In this document: positions 26,333-35,017 of the stretch, in pieces
How positions within the stretch are numbered: position 1 is the first letter of the stretch
Layout: each line of letters begins with the position of its first letter
NCBI GenBank assembly: GCA_016714025.1
Contig: JADJOB010000002.1
Coordinates: 2,450,001-2,514,000 of the forward strand
Length of the DNA stretch: 64,000 nucleotides
Source of the DNA: Saprospiraceae bacterium
GTDB lineage: Bacteria > Bacteroidota > Bacteroidia > Chitinophagales > Saprospiraceae
Direction: 5' to 3'
The notes under the pieces: generated by a model
Databases searched by the model: none
What the model was told of the DNA's origin: nothing
What the model saw: only the letters and a program-made list of their open reading frames with translations
Translations under genes and position numbers: made by a program

Positions 26333-28660
26333 TTAGTCTCGCTTAGTAAATTTTTGAATCTGAGTACCTGACTTTAAAAGATAAATACCGCCAGGAACAT
26401 CTTGTAAATCTATTTCTAGAACACGGTCCAATTTTAATTCTTGAATTAAAATGCCATAACTTGAAAATAATTTTAATGGGTGGATTCCAGATGCAGTTGT
26501 CTCTACAATTAAAAACTGAGAAGCTGGGTTTGGATATAATTTTAATACAGGAGGATCTAATTTATCAGTTGCTGAAACCAGGTCATTGCTTTTGTTAAAT
26601 GTAGCTTCTTGAATTACAAAATTACCTGTACCATTGGGATTTCTGGCATAACTCAGGTCTTGAATTTGCTCATAATAGATTATTTTATCAACTTGTGTTG
26701 CATTTGAGTCAAGCAGATATAGTTCTTCTCCCGATGCAGAAAGTTTAAAATTTGCGTGCATTCCCGTTTGTTTGCCATCTTCATCAGCCCAAATGATTAA
26801 ATAGGATTGCGGAAGAATTTTTGTCCCAGCAGGAAATCGAAACTTATCAAGATTTGTTGAATTGTCTGTTAAGATCCAATTACTAATATCTACCGTATCA
26901 TTTGATTTATTAAATAATTCAATCCAATCGTCATATTCGCCGTCCTGATCGGCAACGGTCTTCGTATTGGAGGCCATGATTTCATTGAGTACGATTTGGT
27001 TTGAACTGGATTGGATCAGATTTACCTGATAAATATAAACATCATGTTCAGCACCTTCGGGCATATAGGAGCATGTTCCTTGTGTATTGTTAGCAATGGC
27101 TTCGATGTAATAACGCACAAAGACTCCATTGGGAAAAGGTGGTATAGTGCCTCCATAAATTCCATCCCCCGCTATTCCATCATCATGCAATCCATCATCA
27201 AACATTTGACTGACATTAAAATAGCCATCGAAACCCGGTGCATAGTGTAGATTCACCCGTTTTACGCCATTTGTTTTGTTAGTTATTTTGGCATTGATTT
27301 GAACAGTTTGTGTTTCGTCAGGAGTTTGATTCAGGACACCATTTGAAGAAGCGTTAATCGCTTCAATCGTGCACCCTATTTGTTTGAATTCAGAGTTAGC
27401 TTGTATCGTATTTCTTCTGTTGCGCATCCAGTTAATTAAATTGTTTTTCTCTGACTGAAATGCTTGATAGGTCATAAGTTTTTTTGGATCTGCTGCAACC
27501 AGACTATCTATAAAACTGTATTGTTTGTTTAATTGGGTGACAAAATTTGTTGAATCCAAACATTCTTTAAACATTGTTTTAAAATGAGCCAGATAGCGTT
27601 GTCTTAAAGATGGTACAGCAAACAATCTGTTACACAATGGAAATTTTGTATCTGCTTCTTTGAGAAAGATAGACCAGTTTGCAGTTTGACCAGACATCAC
27701 TGAGTTAGCATCGTATTCTAAAGGAATTAATCGTTCGACATCTTTTTGATAGATTGCATAATAATCCATTCCACCTTTGTTTACATAGCTATCATCATCT
27801 CCAAACATAATTTCTTTGGCAATAAACCAGAGTGCTCTGTCTATATCTAAAACTTTTTTTAAGCTATCTTCCAAAAGAGCCAATGGTACTGTATTTAAAA
27901 CTTTAGTTACTCGAGCTAAATCTGACCAAGGATTTTCTAAGGTAGTATGTTTCAAGGTATAGTTTGGCTTATATGCGGTGGTATCGTCACCTAAATAATT
28001 GAGTGTGGAAGTTCCGGCACCAAAACCTCCTCCTCCTCCGGGACCTCCGCCGCTTGTGCGTTCACATCTCCAACGCGATCCTTCATTACTTAAGAACCAT
28101 TCTTTTACATAATTACCATCTAAAGCTTGTACATTCGGATAGATACCCCAATCCTGGTTATTAATGTACAGATGAATGTAATTTGCTTTAAGTGAGCTTG
28201 AAAACGGGCGTGTAATGTTTTCATAAAAGACTTCACGCATAAAACTATTGTCTTCAAATGAATTGTTGAAGTTTAACGTTTCATATCCTTTTAAATCTTG
28301 AGTTGGATCAAGAAAATCCATGGTGATATTAAATGATTTTTTTTGTCCTGTCACCCGTTGATACGAAGTTTGGCCTTTAAAACGAACGCCTACATTGGGA
28401 AAAGTATCTCCTTCCATAATGAGGGTTGCTGGAATATCCGTTTTCGACTGGTAATTGGCAGTGAGTAATGCCCAGTAATCTGTTTGATCAAATTTCAAAT
28501 CGATGCGTCTTATTTTGTTTGGATTGTACAATCCTTCAACTGCCTGACTTCCTGAAACTAGCCTTTTTGAATCCGGACTAAAAGTCATTTCAGATGGCAG
28601 TTTTTGCGATTTGATTTCTAAACAAACCACACTTAAAATCAAAATGATATTAATCTTCAT
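26333..28660 (-). CDS. CotH-kinase-family secreted protein with lamin-tail domain and T9SS sorting domain
   Basis: 775 residues. A signal peptide (1-18) precedes a CotH kinase-like domain (about 45-420; RRIDLKFDQTDYWALL, VGVRFKGQTSYQ, FGDDDSYVNKGGMDYYAIY, RLIPLEYDANSVMSG). Bacillus CotH phosphorylates spore-coat proteins, and the Asp-rich motifs fit that fold. A Gly-rich insert (SGGGPGGGGGFGAG) lies near residue 205-218. A beta domain follows (DDGLHDDGIAGDGIYGG), then a lamin-tail domain (about 555-680; QIVLNEIMASNTKTVADQDG, DDWIELFNKSNDTVDISNWI). A type A T9SS C-terminal domain begins at LKLYPNPASQFL. Second gene of the operon, 10 bases after the DUF4956 gene. Substrate unknown. Confidence 0.86.
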   Translation of the reverse strand: MKINIILILSVVCLEIKSQKLPSEMTFSPDSKRLVSGSQAVEGLYNPNKIRRIDLKFDQTDYWALLTANYQSKTDIPATLIMEGDTFPNVGVRFKGQTSYQRVTGQKKSFNITMDFLDPTQDLKGYETLNFNNSFEDNSFMREVFYENITRPFSSSLKANYIHLYINNQDWGIYPNVQALDGNYVKEWFLSNEGSRWRCERTSGGGPGGGGGFGAGTSTLNYLGDDTTAYKPNYTLKHTTLENPWSDLARVTKVLNTVPLALLEDSLKKVLDIDRALWFIAKEIMFGDDDSYVNKGGMDYYAIYQKDVERLIPLEYDANSVMSGQTANWSIFLKEADTKFPLCNRLFAVPSLRQRYLAHFKTMFKECLDSTNFVTQLNKQYSFIDSLVAADPKKLMTYQAFQSEKNNLINWMRNRRNTIQANSEFKQIGCTIEAINASSNGVLNQTPDETQTVQINAKITNKTNGVKRVNLHYAPGFDGYFNVSQMFDDGLHDDGIAGDGIYGGTIPPFPNGVFVRYYIEAIANNTQGTCSYMPEGAEHDVYIYQVNLIQSSSNQIVLNEIMASNTKTVADQDGEYDDWIELFNKSNDTVDISNWILTDNSTNLDKFRFPAGTKILPQSYLIIWADEDGKQTGMHANFKLSASGEELYLLDSNATQVDKIIYYEQIQDLSYARNPNGTGNFVIQEATFNKSNDLVSATDKLDPPVLKLYPNPASQFLIVETTASGIHPLKLFSSYGILIQELKLDRVLEIDLQDVPGGIYLLKSGTQIQKFTKRD

Positions 28661-28670
28661 TTACAAGTAA

Positions 28671-29363
28671 TTATATAATTTCTTCGTCAGAGCGTAAGCT
28701 GAGTCTGACGGTTTTAACATGTTCAATAGTAGATAAATCTTTAACGATGGTAAGTTCATCAGAAGTTGGGAGCTGTGAAATTTCCCAATTGCATTCTTTC
28801 TCAATTTTTCCCAAATTAGAGATTGTATCCATTCGCAACAAGTTTGCAGCTATATTTTTAGATTCAAGATAATCAAAGACTTTACTAACACTAGTACGAT
28901 CAACGGATTCAAAGGTGACCCGTAAATTGTATGATTTTTTGATATATTGCTTTAGGGGAGAAATGCTTAATAAAAAGGCAAGGGTACAAAATAGCAGCGT
29001 GCCGTAAAATGCAATGTTAAACGCAAAAACTCCGCACGAAATACCCAGTGCCAGAGAAGCAAAAATAAAAATCATATTTCGTGGCTGTGAAATATTGGTT
29101 CTGAAACGAATCATGGCCAGCACACCGAGCATTCCGAGCCCTCGGCCAATACTATCTCCAATTGCTTGTGCAACGATGGTAGCAATGATTGCACCAAGGA
29201 TCATTGATTGTATAAAATGACCAGGTGAGCGATTGTTGGTACTCGTTTTTTCATATGTAAATGAAACAAACGTTGCCAATACGAAGCTCATTAGCAAAGC
29301 ATATACGACAGATAAAATGGAAGGATTATCTGTATTAATATCAGAAAGTGAAAAATCAAACAT
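28671..29363 (-). CDS. DUF4956 membrane protein, first gene of the CotH operon
   Basis: 230 residues. Three or four transmembrane segments lie in the first 145 residues (ILSVVYALLMSFVLATFVSF, MILGAIIATIVAQAIG, MIFIFASLALGISCGVFAF, FYGTLLFCTLAFLLS). Between them is the DUF4956 signature GRGLGMLGVLAMIRFRTNIS, which recalls MgtC-type proteins. A soluble C-terminal domain of about 80 residues looks ACT-like. DUF4956 proteins are often encoded beside CotH and VTC-type polyphosphate polymerase genes; no VTC gene is visible here. Probably the inner-membrane part of the five-gene system. The biochemical function is unknown. Confidence 0.85.
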   Translation of the reverse strand: MFDFSLSDINTDNPSILSVVYALLMSFVLATFVSFTYEKTSTNNRSPGHFIQSMILGAIIATIVAQAIGDSIGRGLGMLGVLAMIRFRTNISQPRNMIFIFASLALGISCGVFAFNIAFYGTLLFCTLAFLLSISPLKQYIKKSYNLRVTFESVDRTSVSKVFDYLESKNIAANLLRMDTISNLGKIEKECNWEISQLPTSDELTIVKDLSTIEHVKTVRLSLRSDEEII

Positions 29364-29452
29364 TTTGTAAAACTAATGAATCCCTGGTATCCCTCAGATT
29401 AGACTGGTAAACTATTTTAAAGTTTAATTGGATCCTCTTATTTAGCAAGTTT

Positions 29453-31909
29453 TTAGCCCTGGCATGTAATACAACCTTCCTCCATGCTACAGCTTTGACC
29501 TTCTATAAGTTGTTGCTCAGTTTCGGTGGCTGCAAACATTTCCTGGAGTTTTTCTGACTTAAGGCTTGAAAGATTGTCAATCTTTTCGGGCCTAATCTCA
29601 ATAATTTCAACTTGCTCAGTCACTTCCACAAATTTCTTTTGGTGTTTCTCACTTAAAGTAAATTTAATCGGATCGACTGCTGATTTAGTTCGCAAGTAAT
29701 ACATGCCTGTTTTTAATCCTTTTTTCCAGCCATAGAAATGCATTGACCCCAATTTATTAACCGATGCATTTTCAAGGAATAAATTAAGACTTTGACTTTG
29801 GCAAATAAATGCTCCTCGATCTGCTGCCATATCGATGATCGATTTTTGGCTTAACTCCCAAACCGTTTTATACAGTTCTTTCAATTTAGTTGGAATGGAA
29901 GGTATATTTTGAATTGAGCCATTGTTAAACATGATCATCTCTTTCATTTCTTGGTTCCAAAGTCCGAGTTTAACCAGATCTTCCAATAAATGTTTATTGA
30001 TCACGATATATTCACCGGATAAGGTCCTGCGGGTGTAAAAGTTTGAAGTGTATGGTTCAAAGCATTCGTTATTGCCGAGAATTTGAGAAGTACTAGCAGT
30101 AGGCATCGGAGCAAGCAATAAACTATTACGAATTCCATATTTCATTACCTCATTGCGTAATGCATTCCAATCCCAACGATTTGTATCTGGTTCTACACCC
30201 CACATATCAAATTGAAAGATGCCCTGGCTCATAGGAGAACCTGGAAATGTTTCATAGGCACCGTATTTCTTGGCTAATTCACAACTTTCACTTACTGCGG
30301 CATAATAAATGGTTTCAAAAATTTCACGATTTAATTGCCTTGCTGCTTCGCTGTCAAATGGCATGCGCATTAATATAAACGCATCGGCCAGACCTTGTAC
30401 GCCTATACCAATTGGACGGTGGCGAAAATTTGAGTTGCGAGCTTCAGGAATCGGATAATAATTAATATCGATGATTCGATTTAAATTTCGAGTAATTACC
30501 CGGGTTACTTCTACAAGTTTATTAAAATCAAATGTTTTGTTTTCAATGAATTTTGGTAAGGATATAGAAGCCAGATTACATACGGCAACTTCGTCTGGTG
30601 CAGTGTATTCAATAATTTCTGTACAGAGATTTGATGAACGAATCGTTCCTAAATTTTTCTGATTTGATTTTTTATTACAAGCATCTTTATATAAAATATA
30701 GGGTGTGCCGGTTTCTATCTGACTTTGGCATATTTGATACCAGAGATCTTGTGCTCGTACAACTTTTCGTGCGCGTCCTTCGGACTCATATTGATGATAG
30801 AGTGATTCAAATTCTTCGCCATATGTATCATAAAGTTTTGGCGCTTCGTTTGGACAAAACAGAGACCATTCTTTGTCTGCAACAACCCGTTCCATAAATA
30901 AATCTGGAATCCACAGTGCATAAAATAAATCGCGTGCGCGCATCTCTTCTTTCCCATGATTCTTTTTGAGTTCGAGAAAGTCCATTATATCAGCATGCCA
31001 TGGTTCGATGTAAATTGCAAATGCTCCTTTGCGTTTACCGCCTCCCTGATCTACGTAACGTGCAGTATCATTAAAAACCCGAAGCATTGGAATAATTCCA
31101 TTTGAACTTCCACCGGTGCCCTTGATATAACTGCCTTTTGCACGGATGTTATGAATGCTTAAACCTATTCCCCCGGCGGATTGAGAGATTTTTGCGCAAC
31201 GACTTAATGTTTCAAAAATGCCGGAGATTGAATCATCTACCATACTTAAAAGAAAGCAGGATGATAGTTGAGGTTTTGGAGTGCCTGCATTAAATAGTGT
31301 GGGTGTAGCGTGGACAAACCATTTCTCTGACATCAGATTATAGGTTTCAATGGCGGTATCGATTTCTGAACCATGAATACCGATTGCAGCGCGCATTAAC
31401 AGATGCTGTGGCCGTTCCACTACTTTCTTATTCGCTTTTAATAAGTAAGAACGTTCCAGTGTTTTAAATCCAAAATAGTCAAAACTATAGTCGCGATCAT
31501 AAATAATAGCTGAATCCAATTTGTCCGCATTGTTACGGATCACTTGAATGGTTTCATCACTTATTAATCCGGCTTTTTGATTTGTCATGGGATCGATGTA
31601 ATTGTAAAGCAATTCCATCGTTTCAGAAAATGACTTATTGGTATTTTTATGAAGATTTGATACAGCAATTCGGGCAGCAAGTATAGCATAATCCGGATGT
31701 ATTGTAGCCAGACTTGCAGAAGTTTCTGCCGCCAGATTGTCTAGATCTGAAGTTGTGACTCCATCAAAAATTCCTTGTATAACTTTTTTTGAAATTTCTA
31801 TTGGATCTACAAAATTGCTATCCAGACCATAGCAAAGTTTTTTTACACGAGCGGTTATTTTATCAAAACTGACTTCTTCGCGTTTGCCGTTACGTTTGAG
31901 TACTTGCAT
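29453..31909 (-). CDS. nrdA: Ribonucleoside-diphosphate reductase class Ia, alpha subunit
   Basis: 818 residues. An N-terminal ATP-cone (about 1-90; MQVLKRNGKREEVSFDKI) gives allosteric activity control. Active-site cysteines are in PQLSSCFLLSM, SSNLCTEIIEYTAP and VAVCNLASISL. The glycyl/tyrosyl radical path region and substrate loop include SAGGIGLSIHNIRAKGS. The C-terminal redox pair that thioredoxin or glutaredoxin reduces is C813/C816 in EEGCITCQG. The enzyme makes dNDPs for DNA synthesis. The gene follows nrdB by 42 bases, presumably in one transcript from the AT-rich region at 32933-33365. Confidence 0.97.
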   Translation of the reverse strand: MQVLKRNGKREEVSFDKITARVKKLCYGLDSNFVDPIEISKKVIQGIFDGVTTSDLDNLAAETSASLATIHPDYAILAARIAVSNLHKNTNKSFSETMELLYNYIDPMTNQKAGLISDETIQVIRNNADKLDSAIIYDRDYSFDYFGFKTLERSYLLKANKKVVERPQHLLMRAAIGIHGSEIDTAIETYNLMSEKWFVHATPTLFNAGTPKPQLSSCFLLSMVDDSISGIFETLSRCAKISQSAGGIGLSIHNIRAKGSYIKGTGGSSNGIIPMLRVFNDTARYVDQGGGKRKGAFAIYIEPWHADIMDFLELKKNHGKEEMRARDLFYALWIPDLFMERVVADKEWSLFCPNEAPKLYDTYGEEFESLYHQYESEGRARKVVRAQDLWYQICQSQIETGTPYILYKDACNKKSNQKNLGTIRSSNLCTEIIEYTAPDEVAVCNLASISLPKFIENKTFDFNKLVEVTRVITRNLNRIIDINYYPIPEARNSNFRHRPIGIGVQGLADAFILMRMPFDSEAARQLNREIFETIYYAAVSESCELAKKYGAYETFPGSPMSQGIFQFDMWGVEPDTNRWDWNALRNEVMKYGIRNSLLLAPMPTASTSQILGNNECFEPYTSNFYTRRTLSGEYIVINKHLLEDLVKLGLWNQEMKEMIMFNNGSIQNIPSIPTKLKELYKTVWELSQKSIIDMAADRGAFICQSQSLNLFLENASVNKLGSMHFYGWKKGLKTGMYYLRTKSAVDPIKFTLSEKHQKKFVEVTEQVEIIEIRPEKIDNLSSLKSEKLQEMFAATETEQQLIEGQSCSMEEGCITCQG

Positions 31910-31951
31910 CTTATTAAAATTAAAACAGTAAAAGGGTTAAAAAAAAAATAC

Positions 31952-32932
31952 TTAAAAGTCTTCGTCTATCGAGAATACCTTCGGAGCATGGCCACCAGTG
32001 GCTACCCCTGATTTTTGGTATTCTGACACCCTTTTTTCAAAGAAATTGGTTTTACCTTGCACGGAGATCATCTCCATGAAGTCAAATGGATTTTGTGAAT
32101 TGTAAACTTTAGTATTACCCAAAGCTACTAAGAGGCGGTCAGCAACAAACTCTATATATTGACACATCAAATTTGCATTCATACCAATCAGGGCGACCGG
32201 TATGGCCTCAGTAATGAAATGTTTTTCAATTTCAACTGCATCTTTGATGATTGCTTCGATTGTCTCTTTTGGAAGTTTGTTGACAATATGTTGATTATAC
32301 AATAAACAGGCAAAGTCGCAATGCATTCCTTCATCGCGAGAAATTAATTCATTGGAAAAGCTTAAACCAGGCATTAGGCCCCGTTTTTTTAACCAAAAAA
32401 TACTACAAAATGAGCCACTGAAAAAGATTCCTTCTACCGCTGCAAATGCGATTAACTGTTCGGTAAAACTTCCGTTTTTAATCCAACGTAATGCCCAATC
32501 TGCTTTTTGGCGAACACATTCTAAATTTTCAACAGCATGAAACAAGTAGTTCTTTTCCGTTTGGTCTTTGATATACGTATCAATTAATAATGAGTAAGTT
32601 TCTGAATGGATATTTTCCATCATGATCTGAAACCCATAAAAGAATTTGGCTTCAGGGTATTGAACCATCCGAACCATATTCTCCGCAAGATTCTCATTGA
32701 CGATCCCATCGCTGGCTGCAAAAAAAGCAAGAACGTGTTTAATGAAATGTTTTTCATTATCATTAAGCAAATGATTCCAATCTTCAAGGTCCTGGGAAAG
32801 GTCAATTTCTTCAGCAGTCCAAAAAGAAGCCTCAGAATTTTTGTAAAATTGCCAGATATCTGAATGTTTGATCGGAAAGATTACAAATCGATCGGGATTT
32901 TCGACGAGGATAGGTTCTGAACGGTGATTCAT
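31952..32932 (-). CDS. nrdB: Ribonucleoside-diphosphate reductase class Ia, beta subunit
   Basis: 326 residues of ferritin-like four-helix fold that houses the diiron-tyrosyl radical cofactor. Seen: FWTAEEIDLSQDLEDW, FFAASDGIVNENLAE, MENIHSETYSLLIDTYI (with the Tyr expected to carry the radical), AAVEGIFFSGSF and SRDEGMHCDFACLLY for the second metal site. The wording of these blocks is close to the eukaryote-like R2 group. The C-terminal tail (GGHAPKVFSIDEDF) matches the peptide that docks on NrdA. First gene of the nrdBA pair. Confidence 0.97.
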   Translation of the reverse strand: MNHRSEPILVENPDRFVIFPIKHSDIWQFYKNSEASFWTAEEIDLSQDLEDWNHLLNDNEKHFIKHVLAFFAASDGIVNENLAENMVRMVQYPEAKFFYGFQIMMENIHSETYSLLIDTYIKDQTEKNYLFHAVENLECVRQKADWALRWIKNGSFTEQLIAFAAVEGIFFSGSFCSIFWLKKRGLMPGLSFSNELISRDEGMHCDFACLLYNQHIVNKLPKETIEAIIKDAVEIEKHFITEAIPVALIGMNANLMCQYIEFVADRLLVALGNTKVYNSQNPFDFMEMISVQGKTNFFEKRVSEYQKSGVATGGHAPKVFSIDEDF

Positions 32933-32978
32933 TGGTTCTTGTTGTTTGAGTTGGCTAAACTGTAAGGTAATTGTGGTT

Positions 32979-32986
32979 CAAAAGTA
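32979..32986 (-). promoter_or_regulatory. -7 box candidate for nrdBA
   Basis: Minus-strand TACTTTTG matches TAnnTTTG and would give a leader of about 40 bases before the nrdB ATG at 32932. No TTG is seen at the -33 position, so the call is tentative. Confidence 0.35.
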
Positions 32987-33166
32987 TTTAATTGTCATTA
33001 TTATATAATAAAAATTTAGATATATTTTTTAATAGTATTTATAATAAATTGTAAAACAAATATTTAGTAGAAATATTTTTTTTAAAACGCCTTAAAATTC
33101 ATATTATTAAAAAAACATATATCTAGCTCAAAAATACAGTAACAATCAGCCGATGTCCTTTGAAAT

Positions 33167-33271
33167 TTATCAACATATTGTGGAAAACTTTAATAAGATT
33201 GTGGAATAGTGAATTTTACAAAATGTTAATAATTGCTTCTTTTGTTGAAAACGCATTAAAAATGTGGAAAA
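33167..33271. promoter_or_regulatory. Cluster of DnaA-box-like 9-mers upstream of nrdBA
   Basis: Four sites: TTATCAACA at 33167-33175 (one change from TTATCCACA); TGTGGAAAA at 33179-33187 and again at 33263-33271 (each is TTTTCCACA on the minus strand, fitting TTWTNCACA); and TGTGGAATA at 33200-33208 (one change). The first two face each other three bases apart. E. coli nrdAB is controlled by DnaA boxes, which makes the position suggestive. Binding has not been shown. Confidence 0.4.
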
Positions 33272-33365
33272 TATGTAATTAATTAGAATGCAATTCAAAA
33301 TATTAAATACTATTTTTTAATATGTTATGCATATTTGCAAATAATTCATAATTAGAGCAGACCGA

Positions 33366-33956
33366 TTGAAATTCTACAAGTACTACCTGTTTAATAAGCC
33401 TTTTGGTGTCTTGTCTCAGTTTTCTAAAGAGCAGCATGACCAAAAAAGCCTCAAAGACTACTTAAATGTACCCATAGACGTCTACCCCGTTGGCAGATTG
33501 GATAAAGATAGCGAAGGGCTTCTGTTATTAACAAATGACCCATCCGTCAATTCGAAAATCCTGCATCCAAGCAATAAACTGCCTAAAACCTATTGGGTTC
33601 AGATTGAAGGCAAACCAGATAAACTGAAACTTCAAAAATTAAAAGCAGGAGTAAAAATCAAAATAGATGGAAGTCTTTATTTAGTTAAAGCGCTTACTAT
33701 CAAAATTTTAGATCCTGATCCGGTAGTAGTTCCGAGAGATCCCCCGATTCGATTTAGAAAAACAGTGCCCGATAGCTGGATTGAAATCAGCATCGATGAA
33801 GGTAAAAATCGTCAGGTAAGACGCATGCTAGCAGCCATTGGATATCCAGTTTTGAGGCTGATCAGAATTTCAATAGGTAAACTCCAACTACTTGATTTAC
33901 AGTCTGGTAAATCTAAAGAAATCATTAAAAGTGAATTGATGGGTAGTCTAAAATAG
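33366..33956 (+). CDS. rRNA pseudouridine synthase, RluE-like
   Basis: 196 residues, RsuA/RluE family without the N-terminal S4 domain, as in RluE. Seen: FNKPFGVLSQF, the catalytic-Asp motif VGRLDKDSEGLLLLTND, KTYWVQIEGKP, and the late EGKNRQVRRMLAAIGYPVLRLIR split around the RQVRRM core. RluE converts a uridine of 23S rRNA to pseudouridine; the exact target here is inferred. The start is TTG. No in-frame ATG exists nearby, and homologues begin at about this point (KFYKYYLFNKP). It is convergent with pdhB, one base apart. Confidence 0.88.
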   Translation: MKFYKYYLFNKPFGVLSQFSKEQHDQKSLKDYLNVPIDVYPVGRLDKDSEGLLLLTNDPSVNSKILHPSNKLPKTYWVQIEGKPDKLKLQKLKAGVKIKIDGSLYLVKALTIKILDPDPVVVPRDPPIRFRKTVPDSWIEISIDEGKNRQVRRMLAAIGYPVLRLIRISIGKLQLLDLQSGKSKEIIKSELMGSLK

Positions 33957-33957
33957 A

Positions 33958-34944
33958 TTACTTTACGATGTATAAAAGTTCTTTTGCACATTTTACCACC
34001 CGGGCAGCATTTGGTAAATATTCAGTAACCATCGTAGGAGCATATCCCAGTGAGGTATCAGCAGCATTGATTCTTGCGACAGGTGCATCCAGATAATCAA
34101 AAGCCCGTTTTTGCACTACATAAGCTAATTCAGCAGAAATTCCTGCAAACGGCCAGCTTTCGTCAACTACAATTAATCGATTTGTTTTCTTAACCGATTG
34201 AATTACAGTATCATAATCCATCGGACGGATCGTTCTCAAATCAATTATTTCGGCAGATATTCCTTCTTTTTCTAATTCTACAGCAGCTTGTTTGATCACT
34301 TCCATCATTTTATTGAAAGAAACAATGGTAATATCTGTGCCCGTTCTGCGGATTGCAGCCTTCCCTATTTCGACCAGGTATTCCTCTTCCGGAACATCTC
34401 CCTGCAAGCCATAATAAGACTCCGATTCCATAAAACAGATCGGGTTATCATCCCGGATGGCAGCCTTCATCAAACCTTTAGAATCGTATGGATCGATGGT
34501 TGAAATCACTTTCAAGCCTGGGCAATTTCCCAACCAACTTTCAAAAGTTTGGCTGTGTTGTTGAGCTAATTGACCAGCAGCGCCACTTGGGCCTCTAAAA
34601 ACAATCGGGCAACCGAATTCCCCGGAAGATTGTGATAAGGTTTTGGCTGCATTATTTACTATCTGATCAAAAGCAAGTACGGCAAAATTCCAGGTCATAA
34701 ATTCAATAATAGGTCGCAAACCGTTCATGGCTGCACCAACGCCTATACCTGCAAATCCCAACTCAGCAATTGGCGTATCAATCACCCTTTTGGGACCAAA
34801 CTCATCCAACATTCCTTTGCTCACTTTATAAGCACCATTATATTGGGCTACTTCTTCTCCCATTAAAAATACATTGGGATCTCTCCGCATTTCTTCGCTC
34901 ATAGCCTCTCTTAATGCATCTCGCAATGTGATTAACCTACTCAT
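33958..34944 (-). CDS. pdhB: Pyruvate dehydrogenase E1 component, beta subunit
   Basis: 328 residues matching the transketolase-like beta subunit of E1: LREAMSEEMRRDPNVFLMGE, VAQYNGAYKVSKGML, DTPIAELGFAGIGVGAAMNG, RGPSGAAGQLAQQHSQ, and the C-terminal DLRTIRPMDYDTVIQSVKKT region that precedes VDESWPF. With the alpha subunit it decarboxylates pyruvate with thiamine diphosphate to feed acetyl-CoA. The alpha subunit (pdhA) is not adjacent, which is common in Bacteroidota. A branched-chain oxoacid E1 beta is the main alternative; the sequence blocks favour pyruvate dehydrogenase. Confidence 0.92.
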   Translation of the reverse strand: MSRLITLRDALREAMSEEMRRDPNVFLMGEEVAQYNGAYKVSKGMLDEFGPKRVIDTPIAELGFAGIGVGAAMNGLRPIIEFMTWNFAVLAFDQIVNNAAKTLSQSSGEFGCPIVFRGPSGAAGQLAQQHSQTFESWLGNCPGLKVISTIDPYDSKGLMKAAIRDDNPICFMESESYYGLQGDVPEEEYLVEIGKAAIRRTGTDITIVSFNKMMEVIKQAAVELEKEGISAEIIDLRTIRPMDYDTVIQSVKKTNRLIVVDESWPFAGISAELAYVVQKRAFDYLDAPVARINAADTSLGYAPTMVTEYLPNAARVVKCAKELLYIVK

Positions 34945-35017
34945 AAATTATAAAATGTCTGCAAAAATAGCAATAAATTAGGATTGCTAAAGGAGCTGGC
35001 ACCAGCCGGATATCCAT

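Larger units (their letters stand above)
32933..33365. other. 433-base AT-rich intergenic region between nrdB and the pseudouridine synthase gene
   Basis: No gene is visible. The nrdB-proximal part (about 32985-33120) is almost entirely A and T with homopolymer runs. A possible -7 box for nrdBA lies at 32979-32986. The other half has four DnaA-box-like 9-mers. I did not find a clear NrdR box pair. The region must hold the promoters of two divergent transcripts. Confidence 0.7.

Noticed and set aside
32933..33365. Replication origin between nrdB and the pseudouridine synthase gene
   Set aside because: AT-rich DNA and DnaA-like boxes fit, but dnaA is not here and no skew data are available. 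Kept only as an alternative in the finding, not as a feature.
32933..33365. NrdR box pair upstream of nrdBA
   Set aside because: I looked for paired ACACwATATwGTGT-like sequences and found none convincing in this AT-rich stretch.
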